From: Anaerorhabdus sp964386325
Lineage (GTDB): Bacteria > Bacillota_I > Bacilli_A > Erysipelotrichales > Erysipelotrichaceae
NCBI GenBank assembly: GCA_964386325.1
Contig: CAYLQY010000001.1
Coordinates: 124,001 to 188,000, forward strand
Direction of reading: 5' to 3'
DNA length: 64,000 nucleotides
The notes under the pieces: generated by a model
What the model saw: the letters and a program-made list of their open reading frames with translations, nothing else
What the model was told of the DNA's origin: nothing
The model's database searches: none
Shown here: positions 1-8,950 of the stretch, piece after piece
Layout of the letters: each line of letters starts with the position of its first letter
How positions within the stretch are numbered: the first letter of the stretch is position 1
Position numbers and translations under genes: made by a program

Positions 1-852
1 GTTAAGAATGCCATCAATAAGTATGATAAAATTGTTGTTCCAGGTTTTTATGGCTCAATGCCAGATGGAAATATTCATGTCATGAAACGTGGAGGATCAG
101 ATATTACGGGAAGTATATTAGCGCGTGTATGCGATGCTGAAGTCTATGAGAATTGGACTGATGTTTCTGGTATTTTAATGGCAGATCCAAGGATAATTGA
201 AAATCCTAAACAGATTGAGAAAATTACATATAGTGAATTAAGAGAGTTATCCTATATGGGTGCTAATGTTCTGCATGAAGATGCGATTTATCCAGTGAAG
301 GATTCTAATATTCCAATTTTAATTCTTAATACAAATGACCCAACATTCAAAGGTACAATGATTTGTGACAAGATTATTAATGATGAATCAAAGAATATGA
401 TTACTGGAATAGCAGGAAAGAAAGATTTTACTGTAATCACAATGTATCGGCATAATGCTTCTAATGAAATTGGGTTATTAAGGAAAGCATTAGAAGTTTT
501 TGAAAAATATAAAATAAGTGTTGAACATGTACCAAGTGGAATTGATAATTTTTCAATTGTTGTTTCAACGAAATCAGTCGAGCGATTTCTTTATGAAATT
601 GTGAGCGAGTTAAAACAGGCTACAGGTAGTGAAAGTGTTCAAGTAACAAATAATCTATCATTATTAGCAATTGTGGGTAGAAACATGGCAAAGCATGTGG
701 GGGTTTCAGGACAGTTGTTTAAAACACTAGGGGATTATGAAATAAACATTCGTATGATTGCCCAAGGTAGTGATGAGATAAATATTATTGTCGGTGTAGA
801 AAATGAAGACTTTGAAAAAGCCATTCATGTCTTATATAATTCGTTTGCGTAG
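1..852 (+). CDS. lysC: Aspartate kinase, 5'-truncated by the window edge
   Basis: The frame is open from base 1, so the gene starts upstream of the window and 283 residues of its C-terminal part are visible. It phosphorylates aspartate in the first step of the lysine/threonine/methionine pathway. The early part carries the amino-acid kinase C-lobe (WTDVSGILMADPR, then LSYMGANVLHEDAI). Two ACT regulatory domains follow, one starting near TVITMYRHN and one at LLAIVGRNMA, the usual allosteric tail of bacterial aspartokinases. It lies 11 bp upstream of asd, which supports one operon for the next pathway step. The family call is secure. Which end-product inhibits it cannot be read from the sequence. 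Confidence 0.93.
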   Translation, partial: VKNAINKYDKIVVPGFYGSMPDGNIHVMKRGGSDITGSILARVCDAEVYENWTDVSGILMADPRIIENPKQIEKITYSELRELSYMGANVLHEDAIYPVKDSNIPILILNTNDPTFKGTMICDKIINDESKNMITGIAGKKDFTVITMYRHNASNEIGLLRKALEVFEKYKISVEHVPSGIDNFSIVVSTKSVERFLYEIVSELKQATGSESVQVTNNLSLLAIVGRNMAKHVGVSGQLFKTLGDYEINIRMIAQGSDEINIIVGVENEDFEKAIHVLYNSFA

Positions 853-863
853 AGGTGTAAAAA

Positions 864-1853
864 ATGAGAATAGGAATCGTAGGAGCAACTGGAGCTGTAG
901 GTCAACAAATGTTATTGTGCTTACAAGAGAAAAACTTTAATATTGAAGAAATGCGTTTGTTTGCAAGTGAAAGAAGTGCTGGAAGAGAAGTGGATTTTAA
1001 TGGTAACAAAATAATAATTGAAAATTTAGAAACAAAACGATTTAAAGGTTTAGATTATATATTAGGGGCATTAGAGGCGGATATCTCAAAACAAATTGCA
1101 CAAGATATTGTTGATGCAGGATGTATTTATATTGATAACAGTAGTGCGTTTCGCTCTGAAAATAATGTTCCACTTGTTGTACCAGAAGTAAATCGTCAAG
1201 ATATCTTCAAACATCAGGGTATTATCGCAAATCCAAATTGCTGTACAATTATCACGTTGGTGGTGGCATCAATTCTGAATCGTTTATCAAAAATTGATAA
1301 AATGATGGTATCAACATATCAAGCGGTATCTGGAGCAGGGGTCATGGGTATGCAAGAATTGAATCAACAAATTCAATCAATTGGACATGGGCAACCTTGT
1401 AACGTAAATACTTTTCAAAAACAAATTGCGTTCAACTGTATTCCTCAAATTGGAGATTGTAATGATTTAGGGTATTCAAGTGAAGAAATGAAAATGCAAA
1501 ACGAAGGAAGAAAAATATTGCACAATGATGATTTATTAGTTAACTGTACTTGTGTAAGAGTTCCAGTAATGCGCTCGCATTCAATATCTTGTACATGTTT
1601 CACTCAAGATAAAGTTGAACTTGAAACGTTTAAGAATGAATTAGAAAAAGCAAAAGGAATCAAAGTCATGGAATTACCTACACCACTTGATGCAAGTAAT
1701 CAGGATGATATTCTTGTGGGCAGAATTCGTAAGGATATGCTATTTGAAAACGGTATCACATTTTGGTGTGTGGGTGATCAAATAAGAAAAGGTGCAGCAA
1801 CCAATGCAGTTCAAATTATTGAAGAGTTAGAAAAAGGGATATGCACTTTATAG
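864..1853 (+). CDS. asd: Aspartate-semialdehyde dehydrogenase
   Basis: This 329-residue cytosolic enzyme makes aspartate semialdehyde from aspartyl phosphate with NADPH. The N-terminal Rossmann motif GATGAVGQQ is at residues 7-15. The catalytic cysteine is C126 in the NPNCCT motif (the usual form is PNCST, so the second Cys replaces Ser). The QAVSGAGVMG segment is also typical of the family. The start is supported by a GAGGTG site 9 bp upstream of the ATG. It follows lysC by 11 bp and ends inside a convergent terminator. Length and motifs are normal. Confidence 0.95.
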   Translation: MRIGIVGATGAVGQQMLLCLQEKNFNIEEMRLFASERSAGREVDFNGNKIIIENLETKRFKGLDYILGALEADISKQIAQDIVDAGCIYIDNSSAFRSENNVPLVVPEVNRQDIFKHQGIIANPNCCTIITLVVASILNRLSKIDKMMVSTYQAVSGAGVMGMQELNQQIQSIGHGQPCNVNTFQKQIAFNCIPQIGDCNDLGYSSEEMKMQNEGRKILHNDDLLVNCTCVRVPVMRSHSISCTCFTQDKVELETFKNELEKAKGIKVMELPTPLDASNQDDILVGRIRKDMLFENGITFWCVGDQIRKGAATNAVQIIEELEKGICTL

Positions 1854-1866
1854 TGCGTATCCCTTT
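1833..1866. terminator. Bidirectional terminator between asd and the lipoprotein gene
   Basis: A 15-bp stem (AAAGGGATATGCACT pairing with AGTGCGTATCCCTTT, one mismatch) with a 4-nt loop covers the asd stop codon and reaches the end of the convergent gene. On the minus strand it is followed by TTTTT. On the plus strand the T-tract is poor. Confidence 0.8.
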
Positions 1867-2350
1867 AGTTATTAGTTAGTTCCTGAACAAGATTCAGTAT
1901 AACGTCATTATCAATAATAGCATTTGATGTAAGCGAATAAAACACATCGTTATTCGACCAAGTTACGATTGTAACATCAGTATCAGTGGTATCGATATTT
2001 ACTTCAATCACATCTTCAATAAAGAATTGCTCGGTACTAATTACATTGTCATAAATGCCATGCATTTTAGCAACGGGCTTTTTTGTAGCGCGATAAATGT
2101 AACTATGGTTATTTAAATCAAAATTAATTTGTGCTGTTTTATTATCAATCGTGTAGTATTCAATGTTGGTGGAATTAGCTGGGGCTTCTATCGATATTCC
2201 AAAACTTTTGAATGCTTCACTTGATTCAACTGTTTTAAATGGATTAGCGACTGAAAGATTTTCAACTTCATTGTTTGATTTCTCATTATTGCATCCTACA
2301 CAACCGATGCTAACTAGCATGAGGAAAAAAAGTAGAGTAACATTTTTCAT
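1865..2350 (-). CDS. Small putative lipoprotein, unknown function
   Basis: 161 residues. The N-terminus has a short positive start, a hydrophobic stretch and a lipobox-like cysteine (LVSIGCVGC, about residues 12-20), so it is probably exported and lipid-anchored. The mature part is hydrophilic and I recognise no domain. The start has AAGGAG about 8 bp upstream. It is convergent with asd and monocistronic, with its own terminator. The function is unknown and the lipoprotein call rests only on the N-terminus. Confidence 0.75.
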   Translation of the reverse strand: MKNVTLLFFLMLVSIGCVGCNNEKSNNEVENLSVANPFKTVESSEAFKSFGISIEAPANSTNIEYYTIDNKTAQINFDLNNHSYIYRATKKPVAKMHGIYDNVISTEQFFIEDVIEVNIDTTDTDVTIVTWSNNDVFYSLTSNAIIDNDVILNLVQELTNN

Positions 2351-2486
2351 AAAAATCTCCTTACTATCAATATAGCCTTTTTTAAAATTAAATCAAGATA
2401 CTTGCGTATTTATGGGGGTTTTCATAGAATTACACCCAAAAAATGAAAGAGTTTTCATAAAAATAGAAAGAATTTACATAAATATG

Positions 2487-2515
2487 TTGAAAATGTGAAA
2501 AATATTTCATATAAT
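2487..2515 (+). promoter_or_regulatory. Sigma-A-type promoter of the liv operon
   Basis: TTGAAA (2487-2492) and TATAAT (2510-2515) are separated by 17 bp, about 45 bp upstream of the livJ start. Confidence 0.75.
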
Positions 2516-2559
2516 AATGACAATCTCATTGGGAGATGGAAAGATCGAGGGAAAAGTTT

Positions 2560-3726
2560 ATGAAATTCAAACAACTAGTTAAAAGCGGTCTTGTTCTTGG
2601 TCTTGCAGCAACGCTTGTGGCTTGCTCGTCAGGTAATGGAACAGACACACCAACCACTGATGGTGGTTCTACAGGAGGCAATACCGATACTATCGTTATA
2701 GGGTCTATGGGTCCTTACGAAGGAGAATTTTCAGTTTATGGGAATGCTGTTAAAAATGGTGTTGACTTAGCAATTCAAGAATTTAATGAAGGTGGTGGAA
2801 AGCTGCTGGATAAGACCGTAAAACTAGTTTCATATGATACTAAAGGGGATGCTACTGAAGCAACAAATGCATATAATAAGCTAGTTGATAGTGATGGAGC
2901 AGTTGCTATTCTTGGCGCTGTTCTAAGTGGAGAATCAACAGCTATTGGTTCAGCATCTCAAGGAATCGGAACTCCGATTTTATCACCATCTGCAACTGCA
3001 TTAGCATTTACAGAAACAGGACCTAACGTATTTAGAGGATGTTTCACTGATCCAATTCAAGCTAGAATGATGGGTGAATTTGCAATTGATACATTAGGGG
3101 CTAAAACAGCTGCGATTATCTATAATACAGGTGCTGATTATTCTGAAGGATTAACTGAAAATTTCAAAGCAGCATTTGAAGAAAAGGGTGGAAAAGTAGT
3201 TGAAGTACAAGGTTACTCTGATGGTGACAAAGACTTCAACACTCAATTAACAACAATTAAAAATGCAAATGTTGATGTATTATATGTTCCTAACTATTAT
3301 CAAGATAATGCACTAATTGCAAAACAAGCAAGAGCATTAGGTATTGATGCAACATTCATCGGTGGTGATGGATGGGATGGTGTATTAAGCGTAGTCGAAG
3401 ATGCAAGTGCTGTCGAAGGCGCAATCTTCTGTAACCACTATTCACCAGATGATGAAGCGATTGTTGCATGGGGAGAAGCTTATAAAGCAAAATATGGTGT
3501 AGATGCAACTTCATTCGCATATTTAGGATATGATTGTGCTAATTTGATGATTCAAGCAATTCAAGAAGCTGGAACAACAGATCCACAAGCAATTGTTGAT
3601 GCATTAAACAATATTAGTTTTGATGGCGTATTAGGTCATCTTGAGTTTGATGAAAATGGCGATCCAATTAAAGATTTAGCTTATATCACAATTAAAGACG
3701 GTAAATATACAACTTATACAAAGTAA
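2560..3726 (+). CDS. livJ: Branched-chain amino acid ABC transporter, substrate-binding lipoprotein
   Basis: This is a 388-residue extracytoplasmic solute-binding protein of the Leu/Ile/Val (type I periplasmic-binding fold) family. I place the start at 2560 (MKFKQLVKS), because the site GAGGG lies about 8 bp upstream and this gives a clean lipoprotein signal with lipobox LVAC. An in-frame ATG at 2536 would add eight residues that break the signal peptide. Family hallmarks are GSMGPYEGEFSVYGNAVKNGVDLA and the repeated Asp-rich turns (first part given only as landmarks). It heads livJHMGF and is separated from livH by a hairpin terminator, which would give it extra expression. The exact amino-acid ligand is not determined by sequence. 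Confidence 0.92.
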   Translation: MKFKQLVKSGLVLGLAATLVACSSGNGTDTPTTDGGSTGGNTDTIVIGSMGPYEGEFSVYGNAVKNGVDLAIQEFNEGGGKLLDKTVKLVSYDTKGDATEATNAYNKLVDSDGAVAILGAVLSGESTAIGSASQGIGTPILSPSATALAFTETGPNVFRGCFTDPIQARMMGEFAIDTLGAKTAAIIYNTGADYSEGLTENFKAAFEEKGGKVVEVQGYSDGDKDFNTQLTTIKNANVDVLYVPNYYQDNALIAKQARALGIDATFIGGDGWDGVLSVVEDASAVEGAIFCNHYSPDDEAIVAWGEAYKAKYGVDATSFAYLGYDCANLMIQAIQEAGTTDPQAIVDALNNISFDGVLGHLEFDENGDPIKDLAYITIKDGKYTTYTK

Positions 3727-3749
3727 GAAATTACTCAAAGCATAAGATT

Positions 3750-3776
3750 GGGGAGCCGCATGCTCCCCTTTCTTTT
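3750..3776 (+). terminator. Hairpin between livJ and livH (partial terminator)
   Basis: GGGGAGC (3750-3756) and GCTCCCC (3762-3768) form a 7-bp GC-rich stem with a 5-nt loop, followed by TTTCTTTT. No promoter is evident before livH, so it probably lets only part of the transcription through. Confidence 0.7.
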
Positions 3777-3798
3777 CCATTTTAAAGGGGGTACTAAA

Positions 3799-4683
3799 AT
3801 GAATATTTCACAATTCTTTCTTCAAGTACTAAATGGATTGAATATTGGAAGTATTTATGCGCTAGTAGCGTTAGGATACACAATGGTTTATGGGATAGCA
3901 AAATTAATTAACTTCGCACATGGAGAAATTATCATGGTTGGATCATACACAGTTTTTGTTTGTATGACTCTTCTTGGTCTTCCTGTAGTCGTGGCGATAT
4001 TTGTATCCATCATTGTATGCGCTTTACTAGGTGTAATTATTGAAAAGGTAGCGTATAAGCCATTACGAAGTTCATCGCGAATTTCGCTTTTAATCACGGC
4101 TATTGGAGTAAGTTTTTTATTACAAAGTTTATTTCAATTAATTTTTACGTCTAATCCAAAACCGTTTCCGACAATCATCAATTTTCCACCGCTAACCATC
4201 GGTGATTTTTCAATTACAGCAAATTATTATTTAACATTTGTAGTTTCAGTAATTTTAATGATTGTTTTAGATCGATTTGTAAAATTAACAAAAACGGGAA
4301 AGGCCATGCGTGCGGTTAGTGAAGACCAAGGTGCAGCACAATTAATGGGTATTAATATTAATAAAACAATATCCATTACTTTTGCAATTGGTTCGGCACT
4401 TGCAGCGATTGCAGGAATTTTATATAGTTCATCTTATCCACTTATTAATCCTTTCATGGGATCTACACTAGGAATTAAAGCATTTATTGCAGCGGTACTG
4501 GGTGGTATCGGTATTATTCCTGGGGCAGTTTTAGGTGGTTTTATTTTAGGTCTAGTTGAAAGTTTGACGAAGGCTTATATTTCATCACAACTTACAGATG
4601 CGATTGTGTTCTTAATTTTAATTCTTGTTTTGGTATTCAAACCAGCTGGAATTTTAGGCAAGAACCGCAAAGAGAAAGTGTAG
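3799..4683 (+). CDS. livH: Branched-chain amino acid ABC transporter permease LivH
   Basis: A 294-residue polytopic membrane permease of the branched-chain amino acid family. I choose the start at 3799 (MNISQFFLQ), with AAAGGGGG 8-14 bp upstream. An in-frame ATG at 3748 lies inside the preceding terminator hairpin and is unlikely. Recognisable segments are NGLNIGSIYALVALGYTM near the N-terminus, the INFAHGEI motif, and VLGGIGIIPGAVLGG near the C-terminus, which fit the LivH cytoplasmic coupling and pore regions. It pairs with LivM downstream to form the channel. Confidence 0.93.
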   Translation: MNISQFFLQVLNGLNIGSIYALVALGYTMVYGIAKLINFAHGEIIMVGSYTVFVCMTLLGLPVVVAIFVSIIVCALLGVIIEKVAYKPLRSSSRISLLITAIGVSFLLQSLFQLIFTSNPKPFPTIINFPPLTIGDFSITANYYLTFVVSVILMIVLDRFVKLTKTGKAMRAVSEDQGAAQLMGININKTISITFAIGSALAAIAGILYSSSYPLINPFMGSTLGIKAFIAAVLGGIGIIPGAVLGGFILGLVESLTKAYISSQLTDAIVFLILILVLVFKPAGILGKNRKEKV

Positions 4684-4692
4684 GTGAATAGC

Positions 4693-5664
4693 ATGAAGAA
4701 AATAAAAAATAATAAAAAGTTATTACTTCTACTTACAGTTTTAGGTATTGTAGGTGTTTATTTCATCATTTCCTTTTTAACGAAAGAAGGTATTATCAAT
4801 CGTTATTATTCAGGAATTCTACTTTCTACATGTATTAATATTATTTTAGTAGTTAGCTTAAATGTAACAACTGGATTTCTTGGGCAATTAACACTAGGTC
4901 ATGCAGGATTTATGGCAGTGGGTGCGTATACTTCAGCATATCTAACGAAGGTTGTCTTTGTATCACTTCCACCATTATTGAGTTTTTCAATCGCACTTGT
5001 GTGTGGTGGAGTAATGGCATTAGTGTTTGGTGTTATTATTGGATTTCCAACACTCCGTTTGCGTGGTGATTATCTAGCGATTATTACTTTAGCTTTTGGT
5101 GAAGTTATTCGAACAATATTATTAAATCTTAACTTTGTTGGAGGTGCTAAAGGATTTGCAGGAATTCCCCGCTATTCAACATTCGCATGGGCTTATTTCC
5201 TTGCGGCAGCAACTGTAATTATCGTTGTTATGTTGGTGAATTCACGTCATGGGCGAGCAATCATATCTGTTCGTGAAGATGAAATTGCAGCTGAAGCAAG
5301 TGGAATTAATACGTCTTACTACAAAATTCTTGCGTTTATCTTTGCTGCCTTCTTTGCGGGCGTAGCAGGTGGATTATATGCCCATTATATGGGGATTATT
5401 GAACCTAAAACATTTACATTCAACAAATCAATTGAAATTCTTGTAATGGTTGTGTTGGGTGGTATGGGTAATATCAAAGGGGCGATTATTTCAGCGATTG
5501 TATTAACAGTACTTCCTGAGCTGTTACGAAGTGTTGCAAACTATCGCACATTGATTTATGCCTTAGTATTAATTTTGATGATGCTCGCAAAAAACAATGC
5601 TACAGTTATGATGTATATTAATAAAGTGAAAAATAAATTATCTCGAAAGGAGGTTAAACAATGA
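4693..5664 (+). CDS. livM: Branched-chain amino acid ABC transporter permease LivM
   Basis: A 323-residue polytopic permease, partner of LivH. The start ATG at 4693 is preceded by AGGTG at a 6-bp gap; a GTG at 4684 overlaps that site and is less likely. Family marks include LNVTTGFLGQLTLGHAGFMA, the SVREDEIAAEASGI segment (ATPase contact region) and VVLGGMGNIKGA. It overlaps livG by 4 bp (ATGA), so the two are translationally coupled. Confidence 0.92.
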   Translation: MKKIKNNKKLLLLLTVLGIVGVYFIISFLTKEGIINRYYSGILLSTCINIILVVSLNVTTGFLGQLTLGHAGFMAVGAYTSAYLTKVVFVSLPPLLSFSIALVCGGVMALVFGVIIGFPTLRLRGDYLAIITLAFGEVIRTILLNLNFVGGAKGFAGIPRYSTFAWAYFLAAATVIIVVMLVNSRHGRAIISVREDEIAAEASGINTSYYKILAFIFAAFFAGVAGGLYAHYMGIIEPKTFTFNKSIEILVMVVLGGMGNIKGAIISAIVLTVLPELLRSVANYRTLIYALVLILMMLAKNNATVMMYINKVKNKLSRKEVKQ

Positions 5665-6419
5665 GTGTATTAGAAGTTAAAGATTTAGGGATTAACTTTG
5701 GTGGATTACGCGCAGTTGATCAATTTAACCTAACAATCGAAGAAAATCAACTTTATGGTCTTATTGGACCAAATGGTGCTGGGAAAACAACAATTTTCAA
5801 TTTACTTACAGGTGTTTATACTCCAACTGATGGGGTAATAGAATTAAATGGAGTTAAATTAAATCGTAAAATGCCAAGCACAATTGCAAAACTAGGTGTT
5901 GCACGTACATTTCAAAATATTCGCTTATTTAAAGATTTAACAGTATTAGAAAATGTGAAAATAGGAATGCATAATCAAGTTCGTTATTCTTTATTTCAGG
6001 GTATATTACGCACTCCTGCTTATTGGCACGATGAAAATTTTATGGAAAAAGAAGCCATGAAACTTTTAGAAGTATTTAAACTTCATACATTTGCACACAC
6101 AAAAGCATCTAGTCTTCCTTATGGAAAACAAAGAGAATTAGAAATTGCACGTGCGCTTGCGACAAATCCCAAGTTACTCTTATTGGATGAGCCGGCAGCT
6201 GGGATGAATCCACAAGAAACACAAGAATTGATGGATACAATACGTAAGGTACGCAGTCAATTTAAAATCTCAATCTTATTAATCGAACATGATATGAAAC
6301 TCGTTATGGGAATTTGTGAGAAAATCACAGTACTAAACTATGGAACTGTTTTAGCTTGTGGAACACCAGAAGAAATTCAAAAGAATAAACAAGTTATTAA
6401 GGCTTATTTAGGAGATTAG
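5661..6419 (+). CDS. livG: Branched-chain amino acid ABC transporter ATP-binding protein LivG
   Basis: A 252-residue cytosolic ATPase. It has Walker A GPNGAGKTT (about residues 36-44), signature-like LPYGKQRELEIARAL (an atypical LSGGQ variant usual for LivG) and Walker B LLLLDEPAAGMN. The start overlaps livM by 4 bp and has AAAGGAGG upstream. It forms the ATPase pair with LivF. Confidence 0.94.
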   Translation: MSVLEVKDLGINFGGLRAVDQFNLTIEENQLYGLIGPNGAGKTTIFNLLTGVYTPTDGVIELNGVKLNRKMPSTIAKLGVARTFQNIRLFKDLTVLENVKIGMHNQVRYSLFQGILRTPAYWHDENFMEKEAMKLLEVFKLHTFAHTKASSLPYGKQRELEIARALATNPKLLLLDEPAAGMNPQETQELMDTIRKVRSQFKISILLIEHDMKLVMGICEKITVLNYGTVLACGTPEEIQKNKQVIKAYLGD

Positions 6420-6421
6420 TT

Positions 6422-7126
6422 ATGTTGAAAATAGAAAATTTAAATGTTCGGTATGGTGTGATTGAAGCAATAAAAGGTGTTTCATTTGAAATTAATCAAG
6501 GTGAGATTGTAGCGCTTATTGGTGCAAATGGAGCAGGCAAGACAACAATACTGCATACCATTTCAGGTTTATTGAAACCGAGTGAGGGTGCTATTTATCT
6601 AGAAGGCAAGGATATTACAAAGATTCCTGCCGATAAAATAGTATCAATGGGATTAGCTCAAGTTCCTGAAAGGCGCCGTGTTTTCGCTGAACAAACAGTA
6701 GAAGAAAATTTACAATTAGGCGCTTTCACACGAAAAGACAAAGCGGGTGTTCAACAAGATTTAGAAATGATTTATACACGTTTTCCTCGTTTAAAAGAAA
6801 GACGTAAGCAATTAGCAGGTACGCTTTCTGGTGGGGAACAACAAATGTTGGCAATGGGTCGTGCGTTGATGGCTAAACCAAAGATATTGTTACTGGATGA
6901 ACCAAGCATGGGACTAGCTCCTTTGTTGGTGCGCGAAATCTTTTCAATTATTCAAGATATAAAAAATCAAGGAACTACTGTTCTTTTAGTTGAACAAAAT
7001 GCTAAAATGGCATTAGGAATTGCTGATCGAGCCTATGTACTTGAGACGGGTGAAATCGTACTTACTGGTACTGGTCAAGAATTAGCAAACAGCGAAGAGA
7101 TAAAGAAAGCATACTTAGGAGGATAA
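6422..7126 (+). CDS. livF: Branched-chain amino acid ABC transporter ATP-binding protein LivF
   Basis: A 234-residue ATPase with Walker A GANGAGKTT, signature LSGGEQQMLAMGRAL and Walker B ILLLDEPSMGLAP, plus the LivF-type VPERRRVFAEQTVEENL segment. It begins 2 bp after livG and completes the importer. Confidence 0.94.
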   Translation: MLKIENLNVRYGVIEAIKGVSFEINQGEIVALIGANGAGKTTILHTISGLLKPSEGAIYLEGKDITKIPADKIVSMGLAQVPERRRVFAEQTVEENLQLGAFTRKDKAGVQQDLEMIYTRFPRLKERRKQLAGTLSGGEQQMLAMGRALMAKPKILLLDEPSMGLAPLLVREIFSIIQDIKNQGTTVLLVEQNAKMALGIADRAYVLETGEIVLTGTGQELANSEEIKKAYLGG

Positions 7127-7130
7127 GTGT

Positions 7131-7778
7131 ATGTATGTAAAAGATCGAATGACCCGTGATCCTTATTGCATTACAAAGGAAACATCAATTAGTAAAGCAT
7201 TAGATATCATGTCACAAAATGACTTCCATCGTTTACCTGTTGTTGAAGATGGAAAACTTGTAGGACTTATTACAGAAGGAACAATTACTGCGAATACTCC
7301 AAGTCAAGCAACAAGTCTATCAATATATGAACTTAACTACTTACTCTCTAAAACAAATGTCTCTGAAATAATGATAAAAGATGTACAAACAGTAAAACCA
7401 GATGCATTATTAGAAGAAGCAGCAGTTAAGATGCGTAAAAATGATGTTGGGTGTTTACCTGTAATAGAGAACAATGCAGTTGTAGGTATTATCACTCAAA
7501 ATGATATCTTTGATGCCTTTGTTGATTTGTTAGGCTATTATACTCAAGGAGCCCGTTATGTACTTGAAATCAAGGAAGATCATCCAGGTATTTTATCGGA
7601 TATAACAAAAATCTTCTTTGATCAAAACGCGAATATTACTAATTTAGCCGTATATTCAAAACCTGAACATATTGATGTAGTTATTCGTGCAAACAATGTT
7701 GATCATCATGTGATGGGTAAAATATTGAATGATGCAGGTTATAAGGTAGTTTCTACAATAACATCAGCAAAAGAATAG
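7131..7778 (+). CDS. CBS-pair and ACT domain protein (AcuB-like)
   Basis: 215 residues in the cytosol. Two CBS motifs (about residues 5-60 and 78-132; MTRDPYCITKETSISKALDIM, shortened here as landmark, and VSEIMIKDVQTVKPDALLEE) are followed by an ACT domain from about residue 138 (YVLEIKEDHPGILSDITKIF). CBS pairs usually bind adenosyl ligands and ACT domains bind amino acids. It sits 4 bp after livF and ends the operon, so I infer a role in sensing amino acid or nucleotide status for branched-chain amino acid uptake. AcuB proteins share this layout, but an acetoin role has no support here. Confidence 0.85.
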   Translation: MYVKDRMTRDPYCITKETSISKALDIMSQNDFHRLPVVEDGKLVGLITEGTITANTPSQATSLSIYELNYLLSKTNVSEIMIKDVQTVKPDALLEEAAVKMRKNDVGCLPVIENNAVVGIITQNDIFDAFVDLLGYYTQGARYVLEIKEDHPGILSDITKIFFDQNANITNLAVYSKPEHIDVVIRANNVDHHVMGKILNDAGYKVVSTITSAKE

Positions 7779-7784
7779 AAAAAT

Positions 7785-7812
7785 AAGAGGGAATAGTAAT
7801 TTCCTCTTTTAC
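7785..7812 (+). terminator. liv operon terminator
   Basis: AAGAGG (7785-7790) pairs with CCTCTT (7803-7808), extended inward by weak pairs, and is followed by TTTT. Confidence 0.6.
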
Positions 7813-7842
7813 TTGTTATAATTATTGACGGAGGATACTGTG

Positions 7843-8529
7843 ATGAATTGGACATTATTTTTAGTTTTATGTGGGGTAGGTTTAGTTAGTTATTTTGGAT
7901 ATTTCTTATTATTTAAAAATCAAATTATGAAATTAACAAAATTACTATATCAAGATAATAATGCGGAAGGTTTTTTAAATGAATTAAACTCATGGCAAAC
8001 AAAGCTTTTCTTCCCTAAGAAAATGCAAGCAATGATGAAAATTGATGCTTACTTAATGCAAGGTGAAGTTGAGAAAAGCAAAGAGTTATTTAATGAATTA
8101 GACAAATATAGAATTCGCCCAGGAGATGAATTTTATGTTCGTCAAAAAGAGGTTGCATTCTATGTTGATTTAAAAGATGCAAAGAACTCAGAAAAAGCTT
8201 ATAATCGTATGCGTGAAATATATGATTCTTTCAAAGATAAAACAAGCTATGATTCAGTAATGAAAGAAAGTGAATTTATTTATGAAATCAATATTAAGAA
8301 AAATTATCACTATTTAGAAGAGATGTTAGAACGTGCTAAGAATGCACAAGCTGACTTTTCTCAAGGTATTTATCTATATCGTGCAGCAAAGTGTTATTAC
8401 TTTAAAGGGGATATGCGTCTTTGTAAAGAAACATTACAACGTGCTCAAACGCGCTTAAAAGGAACATTTTATGAAGCTTTTATTCAAGATGTCTTAGATA
8501 AGGATATTAAGCTAATAGAAGAAAAATAG
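7843..8529 (+). CDS. Membrane-anchored helical protein, unknown function
   Basis: 228 residues. The start at ATG 7843 is preceded by GGAGG about 9 bp upstream; upstream GTG and TTG codons are in frame but less well placed. Residues 4-24 form one membrane segment. The rest is hydrophilic and helical, with TPR-like spacing of Tyr/Ala/Leu residues in the last 150 residues (RAAKCYYFKGDMRLCKETLQ region). This layout resembles small membrane-bound TPR scaffold proteins. I do not recognise a specific family. It lies alone between two terminators. Confidence 0.7.
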   Translation: MNWTLFLVLCGVGLVSYFGYFLLFKNQIMKLTKLLYQDNNAEGFLNELNSWQTKLFFPKKMQAMMKIDAYLMQGEVEKSKELFNELDKYRIRPGDEFYVRQKEVAFYVDLKDAKNSEKAYNRMREIYDSFKDKTSYDSVMKESEFIYEINIKKNYHYLEEMLERAKNAQADFSQGIYLYRAAKCYYFKGDMRLCKETLQRAQTRLKGTFYEAFIQDVLDKDIKLIEEK

Positions 8530-8950
8530 TGAAATCTCTTGGTGTTGATGAATCCTGTTATTAAGGTGTTAACTACATAGAGCTGATAAACAATCAAAGT
8601 ATAAATTAAGAAAAGGTAGTTAATAAAATTACTATCTAAAAAGGAGGAGTGATTTCTATCACTTCTCCTTTTTATGAGCTAAATAAATCTATAAAATGAG
8701 TTTCATTTTTAAAAAAATATCTTTTTTAACCTTCGAATTTTCATATAATATTTTATACTTCTCTCCATATCAATTTAATTTTCCTATTTAAAATTAGTAA
8801 TTACAGGAAAGAGATATTTAAAATTCAAAATATCTAGTGTAAATATTAGACAAATTTTATGTGTTATTATGTCATTATGTGATAAAATATATAAAATATA
8901 TTTACTACTTAAAAAATAATGATTTTAATATTTAGACTAGGGGGATTTAA
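8530..8950. other. Intergenic region, no gene seen
   Basis: About 420 bp of very AT-rich DNA. It contains the terminator at 8638-8674 and presumably the promoter of the flippase gene, but I cannot pick one promoter with confidence. No tRNA or open frame of note is visible. Confidence 0.5.
8638..8674 (+). terminator. Strong hairpin terminator
   Basis: AAAAAGGAGGAGTGAT pairs with ATCACTTCTCCTTTTT through a TTCT loop, a 16-bp stem with one G-T pair, ending in T5. It is A/T-symmetric and can act in both directions. Confidence 0.8.
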
